Shown here piece after piece: positions 16,407-24,629 of a stretch of DNA of 36,259 bases; the stretch's first letter is position 1, and each line of letters opens with the position of its first letter. The DNA comes from Marinobacter fuscus (GTDB lineage: Bacteria > Pseudomonadota > Gammaproteobacteria > Pseudomonadales > Oleiphilaceae): positions 1 through 36,259 of the forward strand of contig NZ_PXNP01000015.1 in the NCBI RefSeq assembly GCF_003007675.1, written 5' to 3'. The notes under the pieces are model-generated. The model saw nothing but the letters and a program-made list of their open reading frames with translations. It was not told the origin of the DNA and searched no databases. Position numbers and translations under genes: made by a program.

Positions 16407-17615
16407 CTAAGTCGACGACTTGTGATCTGACCCGTTAAATGTATCGGTAACCGATACAATGGCGATATCGTCAGGCAGCTCCGGTAAATTGGCAAGCCCC
16501 AGAGCCTCGCTCAGCGATGCGATAGTGTGACTACCTCCCGAAACGAGTTCAAGTAGTCTGTTCTCCTTTTCGTCCAGCGATTTCGCTGGAATCACTTCCA
16601 GTATACCGTCGGAGAACATCAATAACCGGAAGGGCCCCTCAAGTTTAACCTGATAAACCTCCCACTCCGGGGTGTCGAAAAGGCCAACCGGAAGCCCGCT
16701 TCCCTCCAGAAACCGGGTCGGCCCATTGTCAAAGGACAGGATCGGCATCGGAAAGTGGGCGCCCACCGCATAAGTTAATGTACGCTCCGAGTGGGAAATG
16801 ATGCCAACAAACACGGTAACATGCTTGCCCAGGCCGGTATCCAGCAGTTCGGTGTTGATTCGTTCAAGAAAGCGCTCCGGATACAGGATGTCATCGCTGG
16901 ATTGACGTTTCAGATTGCGTTGCAGGCGGTTGGTCAGGTTTTTCAGCAGCACCGTGACAAAGGCCGAACTGGCCCCATGGCCCGACACATCAGCGATGTA
17001 AACCAGCGATTTGTCGTCGCTGAGCGGAAAATAGTCGAGAAAATCCCCACTCAGGTACAGCGACGGCTTGATCAGATAATCCACCTGTAGCCCGGGCAAG
17101 GTGAGGTCGTGTTCCGGCAACATCTTCAGTTGCACCTTGCGCCCGGCGTTCTGGTCGGCACGCAGCTCGGCAATTCCGGCCCGCAAATCCCGGTTGGCTT
17201 CCTCAAGCTCCTGCCGGTAACGCTGGTTCAGCCGGGTCACTCTCACCCGGTCAAAGAGCTTGTCGATAACGTCATCAATGGCTTTGCGATCGTCGTTACA
17301 AGGTTTCAGCAACACGTCTGCGGCACCGGCCCTCATGGCCCTGACCACATCAGCACTGGACGCACCGCTGGTGCATGCGACAATCGGGCAAAAATTTTCA
17401 GCGCCGTCGAGCCGCTCAGCTAACGAGTGAATGGCCTCAGGGGCAAGATCCACAAAAATGACATCCGGGGCGTCTTCCTCAAACAGCTCCCGCGCCGCAT
17501 TAACACCCGCCGCGCCCGTCACGTAGAAGCCCCGGGTCTCAAGGTAACGGGACAGATCTGTCCGGGCCTTTTCATCCGCGTCGATAATCAGAATGCGCTC
17601 GGTGCGCGAGGTCAT
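16407..17615 (-). CDS. Response regulator with PP2C/RsbU-type Ser/Thr phosphatase output
   Basis: 402 aa. Residues 1 to about 120 are a receiver domain with acceptor Asp56 (VIFVDLAPE), Thr82 and Lys104 (LLKPCND). A coiled linker (RLNQRYRQELEEANRDLRAGI) follows, then a SpoIIE/RsbU-type PP2C domain with SGDFLDYF, IADVSGHGASSAF, LLMFSDGILEVI and DDIAIVSV, the metal-binding aspartates of the family. It should dephosphorylate the downstream STAS protein when its receiver is phosphorylated. The arrangement resembles HsbR-HsbA of Pseudomonas, but HsbR has a further C-terminal HATPase kinase domain that this protein lacks. A minus-strand operon leads from here to the STAS gene and perhaps gpsA. Confidence 0.9.
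   Translation of the reverse strand: MTSRTERILIIDADEKARTDLSRYLETRGFYVTGAAGVNAARELFEEDAPDVIFVDLAPEAIHSLAERLDGAENFCPIVACTSGASSADVVRAMRAGAADVLLKPCNDDRKAIDDVIDKLFDRVRVTRLNQRYRQELEEANRDLRAGIAELRADQNAGRKVQLKMLPEHDLTLPGLQVDYLIKPSLYLSGDFLDYFPLSDDKSLVYIADVSGHGASSAFVTVLLKNLTNRLQRNLKRQSSDDILYPERFLERINTELLDTGLGKHVTVFVGIISHSERTLTYAVGAHFPMPILSFDNGPTRFLEGSGLPVGLFDTPEWEVYQVKLEGPFRLLMFSDGILEVIPAKSLDEKENRLLELVSGGSHTIASLSEALGLANLPELPDDIAIVSVTDTFNGSDHKSST
16440..16458. repeat. Perfect 19-bp palindrome near the 3' end of the phosphatase gene
   Basis: TGTATCGGT-A-ACCGATACA has 9-bp arms around one central base. It lies inside codons for VSVTDTF of the phosphatase gene, about 50 bp upstream of the STAS start. It may be an operator or an RNA hairpin between the two genes, or a chance dyad. 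Confidence 0.5.
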
Positions 17616-17677
17616 GTGGATTGCCCTAAGCTAGCAGTGGTAAAGAAAAAAGCCTGCATAAGGCCTATTTTGGCATG

Positions 17678-17703
17678 AGGCTGTGATATAACAAGGCTGT
17701 GAT
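17678..17703 (+). repeat. Short direct repeat in the divergent phosphatase/HD intergenic region
   Basis: AGGCTGTGAT occurs twice (17678-17687 and 17694-17703), 16 bp apart start to start, about 25 bp upstream of the HD gene start. The spacing of 1.5 helical turns could place two regulator monomers, or the repeat may be accidental. Confidence 0.35.
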
Positions 17704-17727
17704 CACCAATTTGGGAGATTTATAACC

Positions 17728-19239
17728 ATGCGACGTGCCGTTAACGATTTACTCGGCGCCTACGACAAGCTCATCATGGATCCGGTGCACGGTGGCATAC
17801 CACTCTACCGGCACGAAATTCAGGTTATCGATCACCCGCTGTTCCAGCGCCTTCGCAATATCTGCCAGAACGATATTCTCAGTCTGGTATTCCCCGGCGC
17901 CACCCATTCCCGTTTTCTGCACAGTATCGGGGTGATGCACGTAGGCACCCGGATGTTCCGGGCCATGATTGATGCGTACCTGCGCGAACGCCAGCTCAGT
18001 GAACAGACCGACCTCAGCCTCAATCAGTTGGATGCCATCGATTATCTGGCCAAGACTATTCGGCTGGGCTGCCTGTTACACGACAGCGGCCATTCCAGTT
18101 TCTCACACCAGTTCACCCAGGCTCGGAAAATCCGCCAGCTGATGTCCCGCCCCGGCCGGTTCCGGGATCTTTGGGATGGTGTCGACTTTACCGTATACCA
18201 CCCCTGTGAGCCGGAAGAGCTTGAGCACGAGCACTACTCTGTGCGGGTTGCCCACGAAGTCCTTGCTGCGGTAGATCTGGAGAGTGCCGGGTTGGCGGCC
18301 GTGGATGTAATCGGCATTATGGAAACCACCCAGGTTACGCCCAGCGACACCTTCTGTAGCCACGCCCGCACCTTCTGGGAATTTATTGCCGGCGAGGACG
18401 CCAGCTCCGGGGCGATTCCGGAACAAGACATTCCACAACTGGTTCTGGGGTTGCTTTCGTCCATTGTTTCGGGCGAAATCGATGCCGACCGGGCCGACTA
18501 CATGCTGCGGGACGGTTTCCATAGCTCAGTGACCATCGGTGGTTTCAATCTCGACCACCTGCTGAGCAACCTGCGCTTTGGCTGGGATGTCTCCGAGCCC
18601 TGGATGGGCCTGGCCATTACCCCAAAAGGTCTTGGGGCACTGGAAGATTTCGTGTACAGCCGATACCAGATGTACCGCAAGGTGTACGCCCACAAAACCG
18701 CTCTGGGTTTCGACTGGCTGTTACGGGAAGCCATTAACGAAGTCCTGGAAGACCCGGAGAACTTTGCCTGGATTGACACCTGCCTGAGTAACATGATCTG
18801 GTTTGCCGAGCTCACGGATAACTTTTTCTGGGAAGCCTTCCGGAAGGTCGCCCGCAATAAACCGGACAGCGACTCCTTCTGCATTGTTAACCGGGTCAAA
18901 CTGAACCACCTGGACACACGGGAGAACCTGAGCAGCGATGACATCCGGAAACACCAGCAATGGCTGGCCGAACAACTGGGCATTCAGGCGAACGATGTGG
19001 TGACTTGCTCCATGCGGGCACGGTTTTCCAACATTCAGGATAATTTCAATGGCATCAAGGTGCTGGTGAAAGCACCGATAACCCGGCAGCGCAGTTTGAA
19101 AAAGATCACTGAGGTGAGTGCCTTCTTCTCGAAATTTGGCGATGGCACCATCACCCACTTTTACCGCAGGCCGGGCGCCACCCAGAGTGAGTGGCGCCCG
19201 GCCCGATCTCAATCGCGATCGATGCATTCGACCAGTTGA
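17728..19239 (+). CDS. HD-domain phosphohydrolase (COG1078/SAMHD1-like)
   Basis: 503 aa cytosolic metal-dependent phosphohydrolase. The N-terminus MDPVHGGIPLYRHEIQVIDHPLFQRLRNICQ is the diagnostic opening of the COG1078 family. The HD residues appear as THSRFLHSIGVMHVG (His60, His65) and LLHDSGHSSFSHQF (His118, Asp119), and the final Asp lies in DADRADYMLRDGF. Relatives hydrolyse dNTPs or other nucleoside phosphates, but the substrate here is unproven. The ATG at 17728 has a GGGAG ribosome site. The 3' end overlaps the convergent flavoprotein gene by 31 bp. Confidence 0.88.
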   Translation: MRRAVNDLLGAYDKLIMDPVHGGIPLYRHEIQVIDHPLFQRLRNICQNDILSLVFPGATHSRFLHSIGVMHVGTRMFRAMIDAYLRERQLSEQTDLSLNQLDAIDYLAKTIRLGCLLHDSGHSSFSHQFTQARKIRQLMSRPGRFRDLWDGVDFTVYHPCEPEELEHEHYSVRVAHEVLAAVDLESAGLAAVDVIGIMETTQVTPSDTFCSHARTFWEFIAGEDASSGAIPEQDIPQLVLGLLSSIVSGEIDADRADYMLRDGFHSSVTIGGFNLDHLLSNLRFGWDVSEPWMGLAITPKGLGALEDFVYSRYQMYRKVYAHKTALGFDWLLREAINEVLEDPENFAWIDTCLSNMIWFAELTDNFFWEAFRKVARNKPDSDSFCIVNRVKLNHLDTRENLSSDDIRKHQQWLAEQLGIQANDVVTCSMRARFSNIQDNFNGIKVLVKAPITRQRSLKKITEVSAFFSKFGDGTITHFYRRPGATQSEWRPARSQSRSMHSTS

Positions 19240-20225
19240 CGGGCGCTGTCCCAGGCGCCCTCTACCCTGCCGCCAGCCAGCCAGTCACCTGCAAGCCCAA
19301 CGCCCGTCGAATCGTCATAGAGATACCCCGGGCAATCAGTGGCTTCCGAGCGAGCGTACAGCCACCGGTGGGTAACACTCTCGATAGGCTCAACCTGGTG
19401 GCCGGTCAATGCCTGGAACTCCGCCACCAAAGCGTCAGAAACCTGATCTACCGGGGTTTCCAGGTGGTTATTTGTCCACTCAGGCGTGGCGTGTAATACC
19501 CACCACTGGCCTTTACCATCACGCCCCGGCTTGGAGGAATTATTCGCAAGCCAGAACAGCGTGTCGGAATGTGGCCGGGCGCCCTGGTAGGCAAAATCGA
19601 CGGCCGAAGGAAAGTGCGCCGCCACCGCCCAGCACGGCAGAATACCTTCTACGTGAGGCACAAGGCGCTCAGCCAACTGCGCCATGCCACTGTTGTGGAG
19701 CAGTTCACTGGCCTGGGCTGGCGGCGCGGTAATCACAACCCGGTCAAAATCCCGGTAGACATTGCCTTCGGTATCCTCAAGGCGCCACCGTTCGCCATCC
19801 CGTTGCAGCCGATGAATCCTTACATTGGCCTCCAACTCAACGTGGGCAGACAGCGCACGGGTGACGGCCGTCATTCGCGGTGTGCCCACATAGCGAGGCT
19901 CCTCCGGGAACGGCTGCCAGCCCTCGGCATTCGACTGAAAGCCCAACCGGGCGCCCCAGGGGGCAAACGTCGTGTCCCCGGCTTTTTCGCTCAAAAACGC
20001 CAGAAACCCCGGATGGCGGGCGGTAAAATACTGTGCACCGATATCCGCGGAGCCATCAGTCACCCGCTTGGCCGCCAGCCGACCACCTGGGCCACGGCTT
20101 TTTTCAAAGACCCTGACACTATGGCCGGATTCGCCAAGCAAAATAGCCGCAGTCAGGCCCGCCAGCCCTGAACCGATTACGGCAACCCGGCGTATTGATG
20201 TGTTGTCTGAGGTTACTTCTTGCAT
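19209..20225 (-). CDS. Renalase-like NAD(P)/FAD-dependent oxidoreductase (COG3380)
   Basis: 338 aa. The FAD-binding GSGLAGLTAAILLGESGHSV is close to the N-terminus, followed by EKSRGPGGRLAAKR and an ending with GLAGDWLAGGRVEGAWDSA, the C-terminal FAD contact of amine-oxidase-like flavoproteins. COG3380 proteins resemble renalase, which oxidises isomeric dihydronicotinamide dinucleotides. In proteobacteria they are often found with photolyase and lipid-modification genes under light or singlet-oxygen control. Here it diverges from the lipid operon, with start codons only 8 bp apart. Actual activity is unproven. Confidence 0.85.
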   Translation of the reverse strand: MQEVTSDNTSIRRVAVIGSGLAGLTAAILLGESGHSVRVFEKSRGPGGRLAAKRVTDGSADIGAQYFTARHPGFLAFLSEKAGDTTFAPWGARLGFQSNAEGWQPFPEEPRYVGTPRMTAVTRALSAHVELEANVRIHRLQRDGERWRLEDTEGNVYRDFDRVVITAPPAQASELLHNSGMAQLAERLVPHVEGILPCWAVAAHFPSAVDFAYQGARPHSDTLFWLANNSSKPGRDGKGQWWVLHATPEWTNNHLETPVDQVSDALVAEFQALTGHQVEPIESVTHRWLYARSEATDCPGYLYDDSTGVGLAGDWLAGGRVEGAWDSARQLVECIDRD

Positions 20226-20233
20226 GGTAGTTT

Positions 20234-21190
20234 ATGACCCGAGTAAATAGTTGGTTAACGAACATTCTGAGGTGGTTCGATTCCGAGGCAGGAACAGATC
20301 ACCTCGACACCACATCGCGCTCTTTTAATTGGGTGCGAGTGCTGCCATTTATTGCCCTGCATGCAGCCTGCTTGCTGGTAATCGACACCGGCGCCAGCAC
20401 CTTTGCAGTGCTCTTTGCGCTCGGCTTCTTTCTGGTGCGCATGTTTGCGATCACAGGCTTCTACCACCGATATTTCTCTCACAAAACGTTTAAAACAAGC
20501 CGACCGGCACAGTTTATCTTTGCGGTTCTGGGCGCCAGTGCGGCGCAACGTGGCCCGCTCTGGTGGGCAGCCCACCATCGTCATCACCACCAGCACTCGG
20601 ATAATGAAGAAGACTTGCACTCGCCCCACCAGGGCGGTTTCTGGTGGTCTCACGTTGGCTGGTTTACCTGCGACGCCGGTTTTGCCATGAACGAGAAGCG
20701 TGTGCGCGACTGGCTGAAGTTTCCGGAGCTCCGGTTACTCAATCGTTTCGACTCTGCCATCCCCGCGCTCGCCGCGGTCTGCATCTACGCTCTGGGCGAA
20801 GCCCTGGCTGCCTGGGCTCCGGGCTTGCATACCAACGGGCTTCAGCTACTGGTGTGGGGCTTCTTTATTTCAACCGTTGTCCTGTTTCACGCGACTGTCT
20901 CCATTAACTCGCTCTCCCATGTCTGGGGCCGACGCCGTTTTGAAACCAGCGACGACTCCCGCAATAATTTCTGGCTGGCTCTGATCACCCTCGGTGAAGG
21001 TTGGCACAACAACCACCACCGCTGGCCTCTGTCGGTTCGGCAAGGCTTTCGCTGGTACGAAATCGACATCACCTGGTACGGGCTATGGCTGATGTCCAAG
21101 CTCGGCATTATCTGGGATCTGAACCCGATTCCCGCCAAGGTACTTGAAGAAACCCGGGAACTGGATAACCAAAGGAGGAACCGGTCATGA
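20234..21190 (+). CDS. Membrane fatty-acid (acyl-CoA type) desaturase
   Basis: 318 aa integral-membrane di-iron enzyme. The three histidine boxes are HRYFSH (residues 78-83), HHRHHH (114-119) and HNNHH (258-262), the pattern of delta-9-type acyl desaturases, separated by hydrophobic stretches at about 36-75 and 175-225. Such enzymes use O2 to put a double bond in acyl chains. As first gene of the operon with a Cfa-type methyltransferase, it may supply or further desaturate the lipid substrate. The ATG at 20234 lacks a clear ribosome site. The end overlaps the next gene by 4 bp (ATGA). Confidence 0.9.
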   Translation: MTRVNSWLTNILRWFDSEAGTDHLDTTSRSFNWVRVLPFIALHAACLLVIDTGASTFAVLFALGFFLVRMFAITGFYHRYFSHKTFKTSRPAQFIFAVLGASAAQRGPLWWAAHHRHHHQHSDNEEDLHSPHQGGFWWSHVGWFTCDAGFAMNEKRVRDWLKFPELRLLNRFDSAIPALAAVCIYALGEALAAWAPGLHTNGLQLLVWGFFISTVVLFHATVSINSLSHVWGRRRFETSDDSRNNFWLALITLGEGWHNNHHRWPLSVRQGFRWYEIDITWYGLWLMSKLGIIWDLNPIPAKVLEETRELDNQRRNRS

Positions 21191-21657
21191 AGACGCCTGC
21201 CTCTGCAATTGAAGTCGGAGCTGCCGATTCAGGCCTGTCTGTGGCGCTTGAAAAGTTTCAGAGCCTGTTTAACGAGCTGGATCAGGGTAACCTTGCCAAG
21301 CTCCAGCAAGTGTACAGTGAAGATATTGTATTTCAGGATCCATTCGGTGAAGTGCGAGGTCTGGATGATCTCACCGAATACATGGCCGCCGCCTACAAGA
21401 ACGTGAACACCTGCAAGTTCCGTTTCACCATGCCGGTGATTCAGGATTGTTGGTGCTCCCTGCCCTGGGTAATGGAGCTTTCTCACAAGCGGATTCGCGG
21501 CGGCAAAATCGTTTTGGTGAACGGCATCAGCCACCTGGAAATTCGCGATGGCAAGGTTCGGTATCACCGCGACTACTTTGATGCCGGGCAACTGCTCTAC
21601 GAGAACCTGCCGATCGTCGGGGGCGTGATCCGCTGGGTGAAGGAAAAAGCCGGATGA
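21187..21657 (+). CDS. NTF2-like (SnoaL-type) protein
   Basis: 156 aa soluble alpha+beta cone protein. The segment LFNELDQGNLAKLQQVYSEDIVFQDPFGEVRGLDDLTEYMAA is typical of the NTF2/SnoaL fold, which often binds a hydrophobic ligand or acts as an isomerase or hydratase. This NTF2 gene is a regular member of proteobacterial operons with SDR, flavin oxidoreductase, DUF1365 and Cfa genes. It is coupled by ATGA overlaps to both neighbours. The reaction is unknown. Confidence 0.82.
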   Translation: MKTPASAIEVGAADSGLSVALEKFQSLFNELDQGNLAKLQQVYSEDIVFQDPFGEVRGLDDLTEYMAAAYKNVNTCKFRFTMPVIQDCWCSLPWVMELSHKRIRGGKIVLVNGISHLEIRDGKVRYHRDYFDAGQLLYENLPIVGGVIRWVKEKAG

Positions 21658-22430
21658 GCGGCCTGCTTGCAAGCCCCCGCAACATCTGGCTGACCGGTGC
21701 AACGTCTGGTATCGGCGAGGCGCTGTGCCAGAAACTGTTGCAGCAAAACCATCGACTGATCGTAACTGGCCGCCGGAAAGAGCACCTGGAGGTGCTTGCC
21801 GGACAGCACCCCGAGAAGGTACATCCGGCACCGGCCGACACCACAAGCACCGAGCAACTGGCTGGCATTCGGAGTGATTTGGGGCACTTCGGCGGTCTGG
21901 ACATGGTGATACTGAATGCCGGTATCTGCGAATATCTGGAGGTGCGGGAATACGACAGCCGGGTGATTGAACGCAACCTGAATACCAACCTGCTGGGTGC
22001 CGCCCGCTGCCTCGACATCGCTTTGCCTGCGTTGCGCGCCACTCGAGCGGCTGGCAAGCCCGCGACGCTGGTGATTGTCAGCTCTTCCGCCTGGTGGTTT
22101 CCCTTCGGCCGGGCCGAGGGTTATGGCGCCTCCAAGGCCGCCCTCAGCTATTTTGCACATGCGTTGAGGGCCGATCTTGCTGCCGAGGGCATCCAGGTAG
22201 TGGTGGTCTCTCCCGGATTTGTAAAAACGCCCCTGACTGCCCGGAACGATTTCCCCATGCCCTTTATGGTCAGCGCGGAAGACGCCGCCGACCGGATCGT
22301 GACCGGGCTGGATCGGGGCCGCAACGAAATCGCCTTTCCACGGCGCTTCACCTGGACGCTGAAGCTTCTGAGTGCCTTACCCCAGCCACTGATCGACCGG
22401 ATGGCCGCCGCCATGGCCCGCAAATCATGA
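21654..22430 (+). CDS. Short-chain dehydrogenase/reductase (SDR)
   Basis: 258 aa. The nucleotide-binding motif TGATSGIG is at about residues 15-22, followed by NAG in VILNAGIC, the catalytic Ser in VIVSSSAWW, and YGASKAAL (catalytic Tyr and Lys). The GRRKEHL segment after the second strand favours NADP(H). It follows the NTF2-like gene with a 4-bp overlap. Within the lipid operon it may reduce or oxidise an acyl-chain intermediate. Substrate unknown. Confidence 0.88.
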   Translation: MSGLLASPRNIWLTGATSGIGEALCQKLLQQNHRLIVTGRRKEHLEVLAGQHPEKVHPAPADTTSTEQLAGIRSDLGHFGGLDMVILNAGICEYLEVREYDSRVIERNLNTNLLGAARCLDIALPALRATRAAGKPATLVIVSSSAWWFPFGRAEGYGASKAALSYFAHALRADLAAEGIQVVVVSPGFVKTPLTARNDFPMPFMVSAEDAADRIVTGLDRGRNEIAFPRRFTWTLKLLSALPQPLIDRMAAAMARKS

Positions 22431-22461
22431 CTATTAACGTTGACCCAAGGAAGCCCTTTGC

Positions 22462-23727
22462 ATGAATCAGGATCGTCAGCGCATTGCTGTGATTGGCGCC
22501 GGAGTTTCCGGCCTGACCGCCGCCTGGCTGCTTGCCGAAAATCACGATGTACAGGTGTTTGAGGCTGGCGATTACGCTGGCGGGCACACCAATACCGAAC
22601 AGGTGCCACTCGGTGGCCGCACCTGGCCGGTTAACACCGGTTTTATCGTGTACAACGACTGGACGTACCCCAACTTTATCAAATTGATGGATCGGCTGGG
22701 GGTCGCGTCTGAAGTTAGCGACATGAGCTTTAGCGTGGATTGTCAGGCCAGCGGGTTGCATTACAACGGCACCAGCCTGAACACTCTGTTTGCCCAGCGC
22801 AAAAACGTGCTGAACCTGAACTTTCTGCGAATGATCCGGGAAATTCTCCGGTTCAACAAAGAAACCCGCGCCGACCTGGCGGCAGGCCGTATTTCCGATT
22901 CCGAAACCCTCGGCGCCTACCTGAACCGTCATGGCTACAGCCGGTATTTTCGAAACTACTACATTGTGCCCATGGGGGCCGCGATCTGGTCTGCGCCGGA
23001 AATTGTGCTGGAACAGTTCCCGATCCGTTTTTTCCTCCAGTTCTTCAACAACCATGGCATGCTCTCGGTGGATGACCGACCGACCTGGCGGGTCATCTCC
23101 GGGGGCTCAGCCACCTATGTCGACCGCATGATGGATCGCCTTGGCGACTGTACCCACCTGAACAGCCCGGTCAGCCTGGTAGTGCGGGACGACAACGGCG
23201 TGACTGTGCACAGTAACGGGCAAACGCACCGGTTCGATCAGGTGGTGTTTGCCTGCCACAGTGATCAGGCGCTGGCGATGCTCGAATCCCCCACCGACGA
23301 AGAACGGGCGATTCTGGGAGCCATCGAATACCAGAAGAACGATGTGGTGTTGCATACCGACAGCCAGGTGTTGCCCTCGAACCGCCGCGCCTGGGCCGCA
23401 TGGAATTACCGGATTCCCGAGCACAGCACCCAGCCGGTGTCGGTTACCTACAACATGAACATCCTGCAGAATTTTGATGATGCGCCGGAGACCTTCTGCG
23501 TAACGCTAAATCGCAGCCACGACATCGACCCTGGCGCAGTCATCAAGCGGTTTGACTACAACCACCCGGTATTTACCCTGGAGGCCGTGGCCGCCCAGGA
23601 TCGGTACGACGAAATTGGCAACCGTAACCGCAGCCATTTCTGTGGTGCCTATTGGTTTAACGGCTTTCACGAAGACGGCGTTCGCAGCGCCCTTCGAGTA
23701 ACCCGGGCGTTTGGTACAGGACTCTGA
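22462..23727 (+). CDS. FAD-dependent amine-oxidase-like oxidoreductase (COG2907)
   Basis: 421 aa flavoprotein. The N-terminal GAGVSGLTAAWLLAEN binds FAD, followed by EAGDYAGGHTNT and PVNTGFIVYNDWTYPNF, which are characteristic of COG2907 proteins. The C-terminus CGAYWFNGFHEDGVRSALRV completes the FAD site. Relatives always neighbour DUF1365 and Cfa-type genes, as here (2 bp before DUF1365), and are proposed to act on phospholipid acyl chains. A 31-bp gap with AAGGA precedes the ATG. Confidence 0.87.
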   Translation: MNQDRQRIAVIGAGVSGLTAAWLLAENHDVQVFEAGDYAGGHTNTEQVPLGGRTWPVNTGFIVYNDWTYPNFIKLMDRLGVASEVSDMSFSVDCQASGLHYNGTSLNTLFAQRKNVLNLNFLRMIREILRFNKETRADLAAGRISDSETLGAYLNRHGYSRYFRNYYIVPMGAAIWSAPEIVLEQFPIRFFLQFFNNHGMLSVDDRPTWRVISGGSATYVDRMMDRLGDCTHLNSPVSLVVRDDNGVTVHSNGQTHRFDQVVFACHSDQALAMLESPTDEERAILGAIEYQKNDVVLHTDSQVLPSNRRAWAAWNYRIPEHSTQPVSVTYNMNILQNFDDAPETFCVTLNRSHDIDPGAVIKRFDYNHPVFTLEAVAAQDRYDEIGNRNRSHFCGAYWFNGFHEDGVRSALRVTRAFGTGL

Positions 23728-23729
23728 CT

Positions 23730-24629
23730 ATGGCCAGTCAATGGTTAGAAGGGACCATTAGACATCGTCGTAAGTTGCCGGTTCAGCATGAATTTCAGTA
23801 CAACATCGGCATGCTCGCACTGGACGTGGACGACTGGTTTTCGGTCACCGGAATCAGCCCGTTCTTTTCCCTGGAACGGTTCAACTGGCTGGGGCTGAAA
23901 CGCGAGGACTATCTTGATCCGGACATCCCCAGCCTTCGCCAGGCCGTCTACAACCGGGTAAAAAGTGCGACCGGCTGGGCGCCGGACGGCCCCATTCAAC
24001 TGATTACCCACCCCCGCTATCTGGGCTATGTGTTTAACCCGGTAAGCTTCTACCTGTGTTACGAGAACGGCTGCGACCCCGCCCGGGGAGCAATTCCCCG
24101 CGCCATTCTGGCGCAGATCACCAACACACCCTGGAAGCAACGCCATGTCTATTGCCTGGAAAGCCTGCAACCCGGCCCGGGCGCGCCCGATAACTGGCAC
24201 ACGGAAAAGTTTTCCTTTCACAAGCGGTTCCACGTATCGCCGTTCAATGGCATGAACCAGGAGTACCAATGGCTGTTCAGTTTCCGGGGGCCGGAATTGC
24301 GTATTCACATGAACGTGGAAGAAGCCGATCGAAAGCAATTTGACGCCACTCTGGTAGTCCAGCGCAAAGCGCTCGACCGTATAACCCTGCATCGAAGCCT
24401 GCGACGGTTTCCACTGGAAACCCTGAAGGGCATCGGGGGTATTTACTGGAATGCACTGAAACTCAAGCTCAAGGGAGCGCCGTTCTACACCCACCCCGAC
24501 AAACTGCCCGCAACCGACGACGCCTTCGGCCGGGGCAACAACGACGAGGGGATTGATGTGGGGCAACGGCCGTCGGAACACAACACTATTACGGATTCTG
24601 CAGGAAGGGTAAGCTCATGGAGAACCTGA
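23730..24629 (+). CDS. DUF1365 family protein
   Basis: 299 aa, soluble. The opening EGTIRHRRKLPVQHEFQYNIGMLALDVDD, followed by LITHPRYLGYVFNPVSFYLCYENG and FHKRFHVSPFNGMNQEYQW, are the conserved blocks of DUF1365. The function is not established; the family nearly always accompanies the COG2907 flavoprotein and a Cfa-type methyltransferase. Its 3' end overlaps the methyltransferase start by 13 bp. Clustered His, Tyr and Asn residues in the conserved blocks hint at an enzyme rather than a structural protein. Confidence 0.88.
   Translation: MASQWLEGTIRHRRKLPVQHEFQYNIGMLALDVDDWFSVTGISPFFSLERFNWLGLKREDYLDPDIPSLRQAVYNRVKSATGWAPDGPIQLITHPRYLGYVFNPVSFYLCYENGCDPARGAIPRAILAQITNTPWKQRHVYCLESLQPGPGAPDNWHTEKFSFHKRFHVSPFNGMNQEYQWLFSFRGPELRIHMNVEEADRKQFDATLVVQRKALDRITLHRSLRRFPLETLKGIGGIYWNALKLKLKGAPFYTHPDKLPATDDAFGRGNNDEGIDVGQRPSEHNTITDSAGRVSSWRT

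Noticed and set aside
20644..20907. Second plus-strand frame within the desaturase gene
   Set aside because: It overlaps the region between the His boxes in another frame and has no start context.
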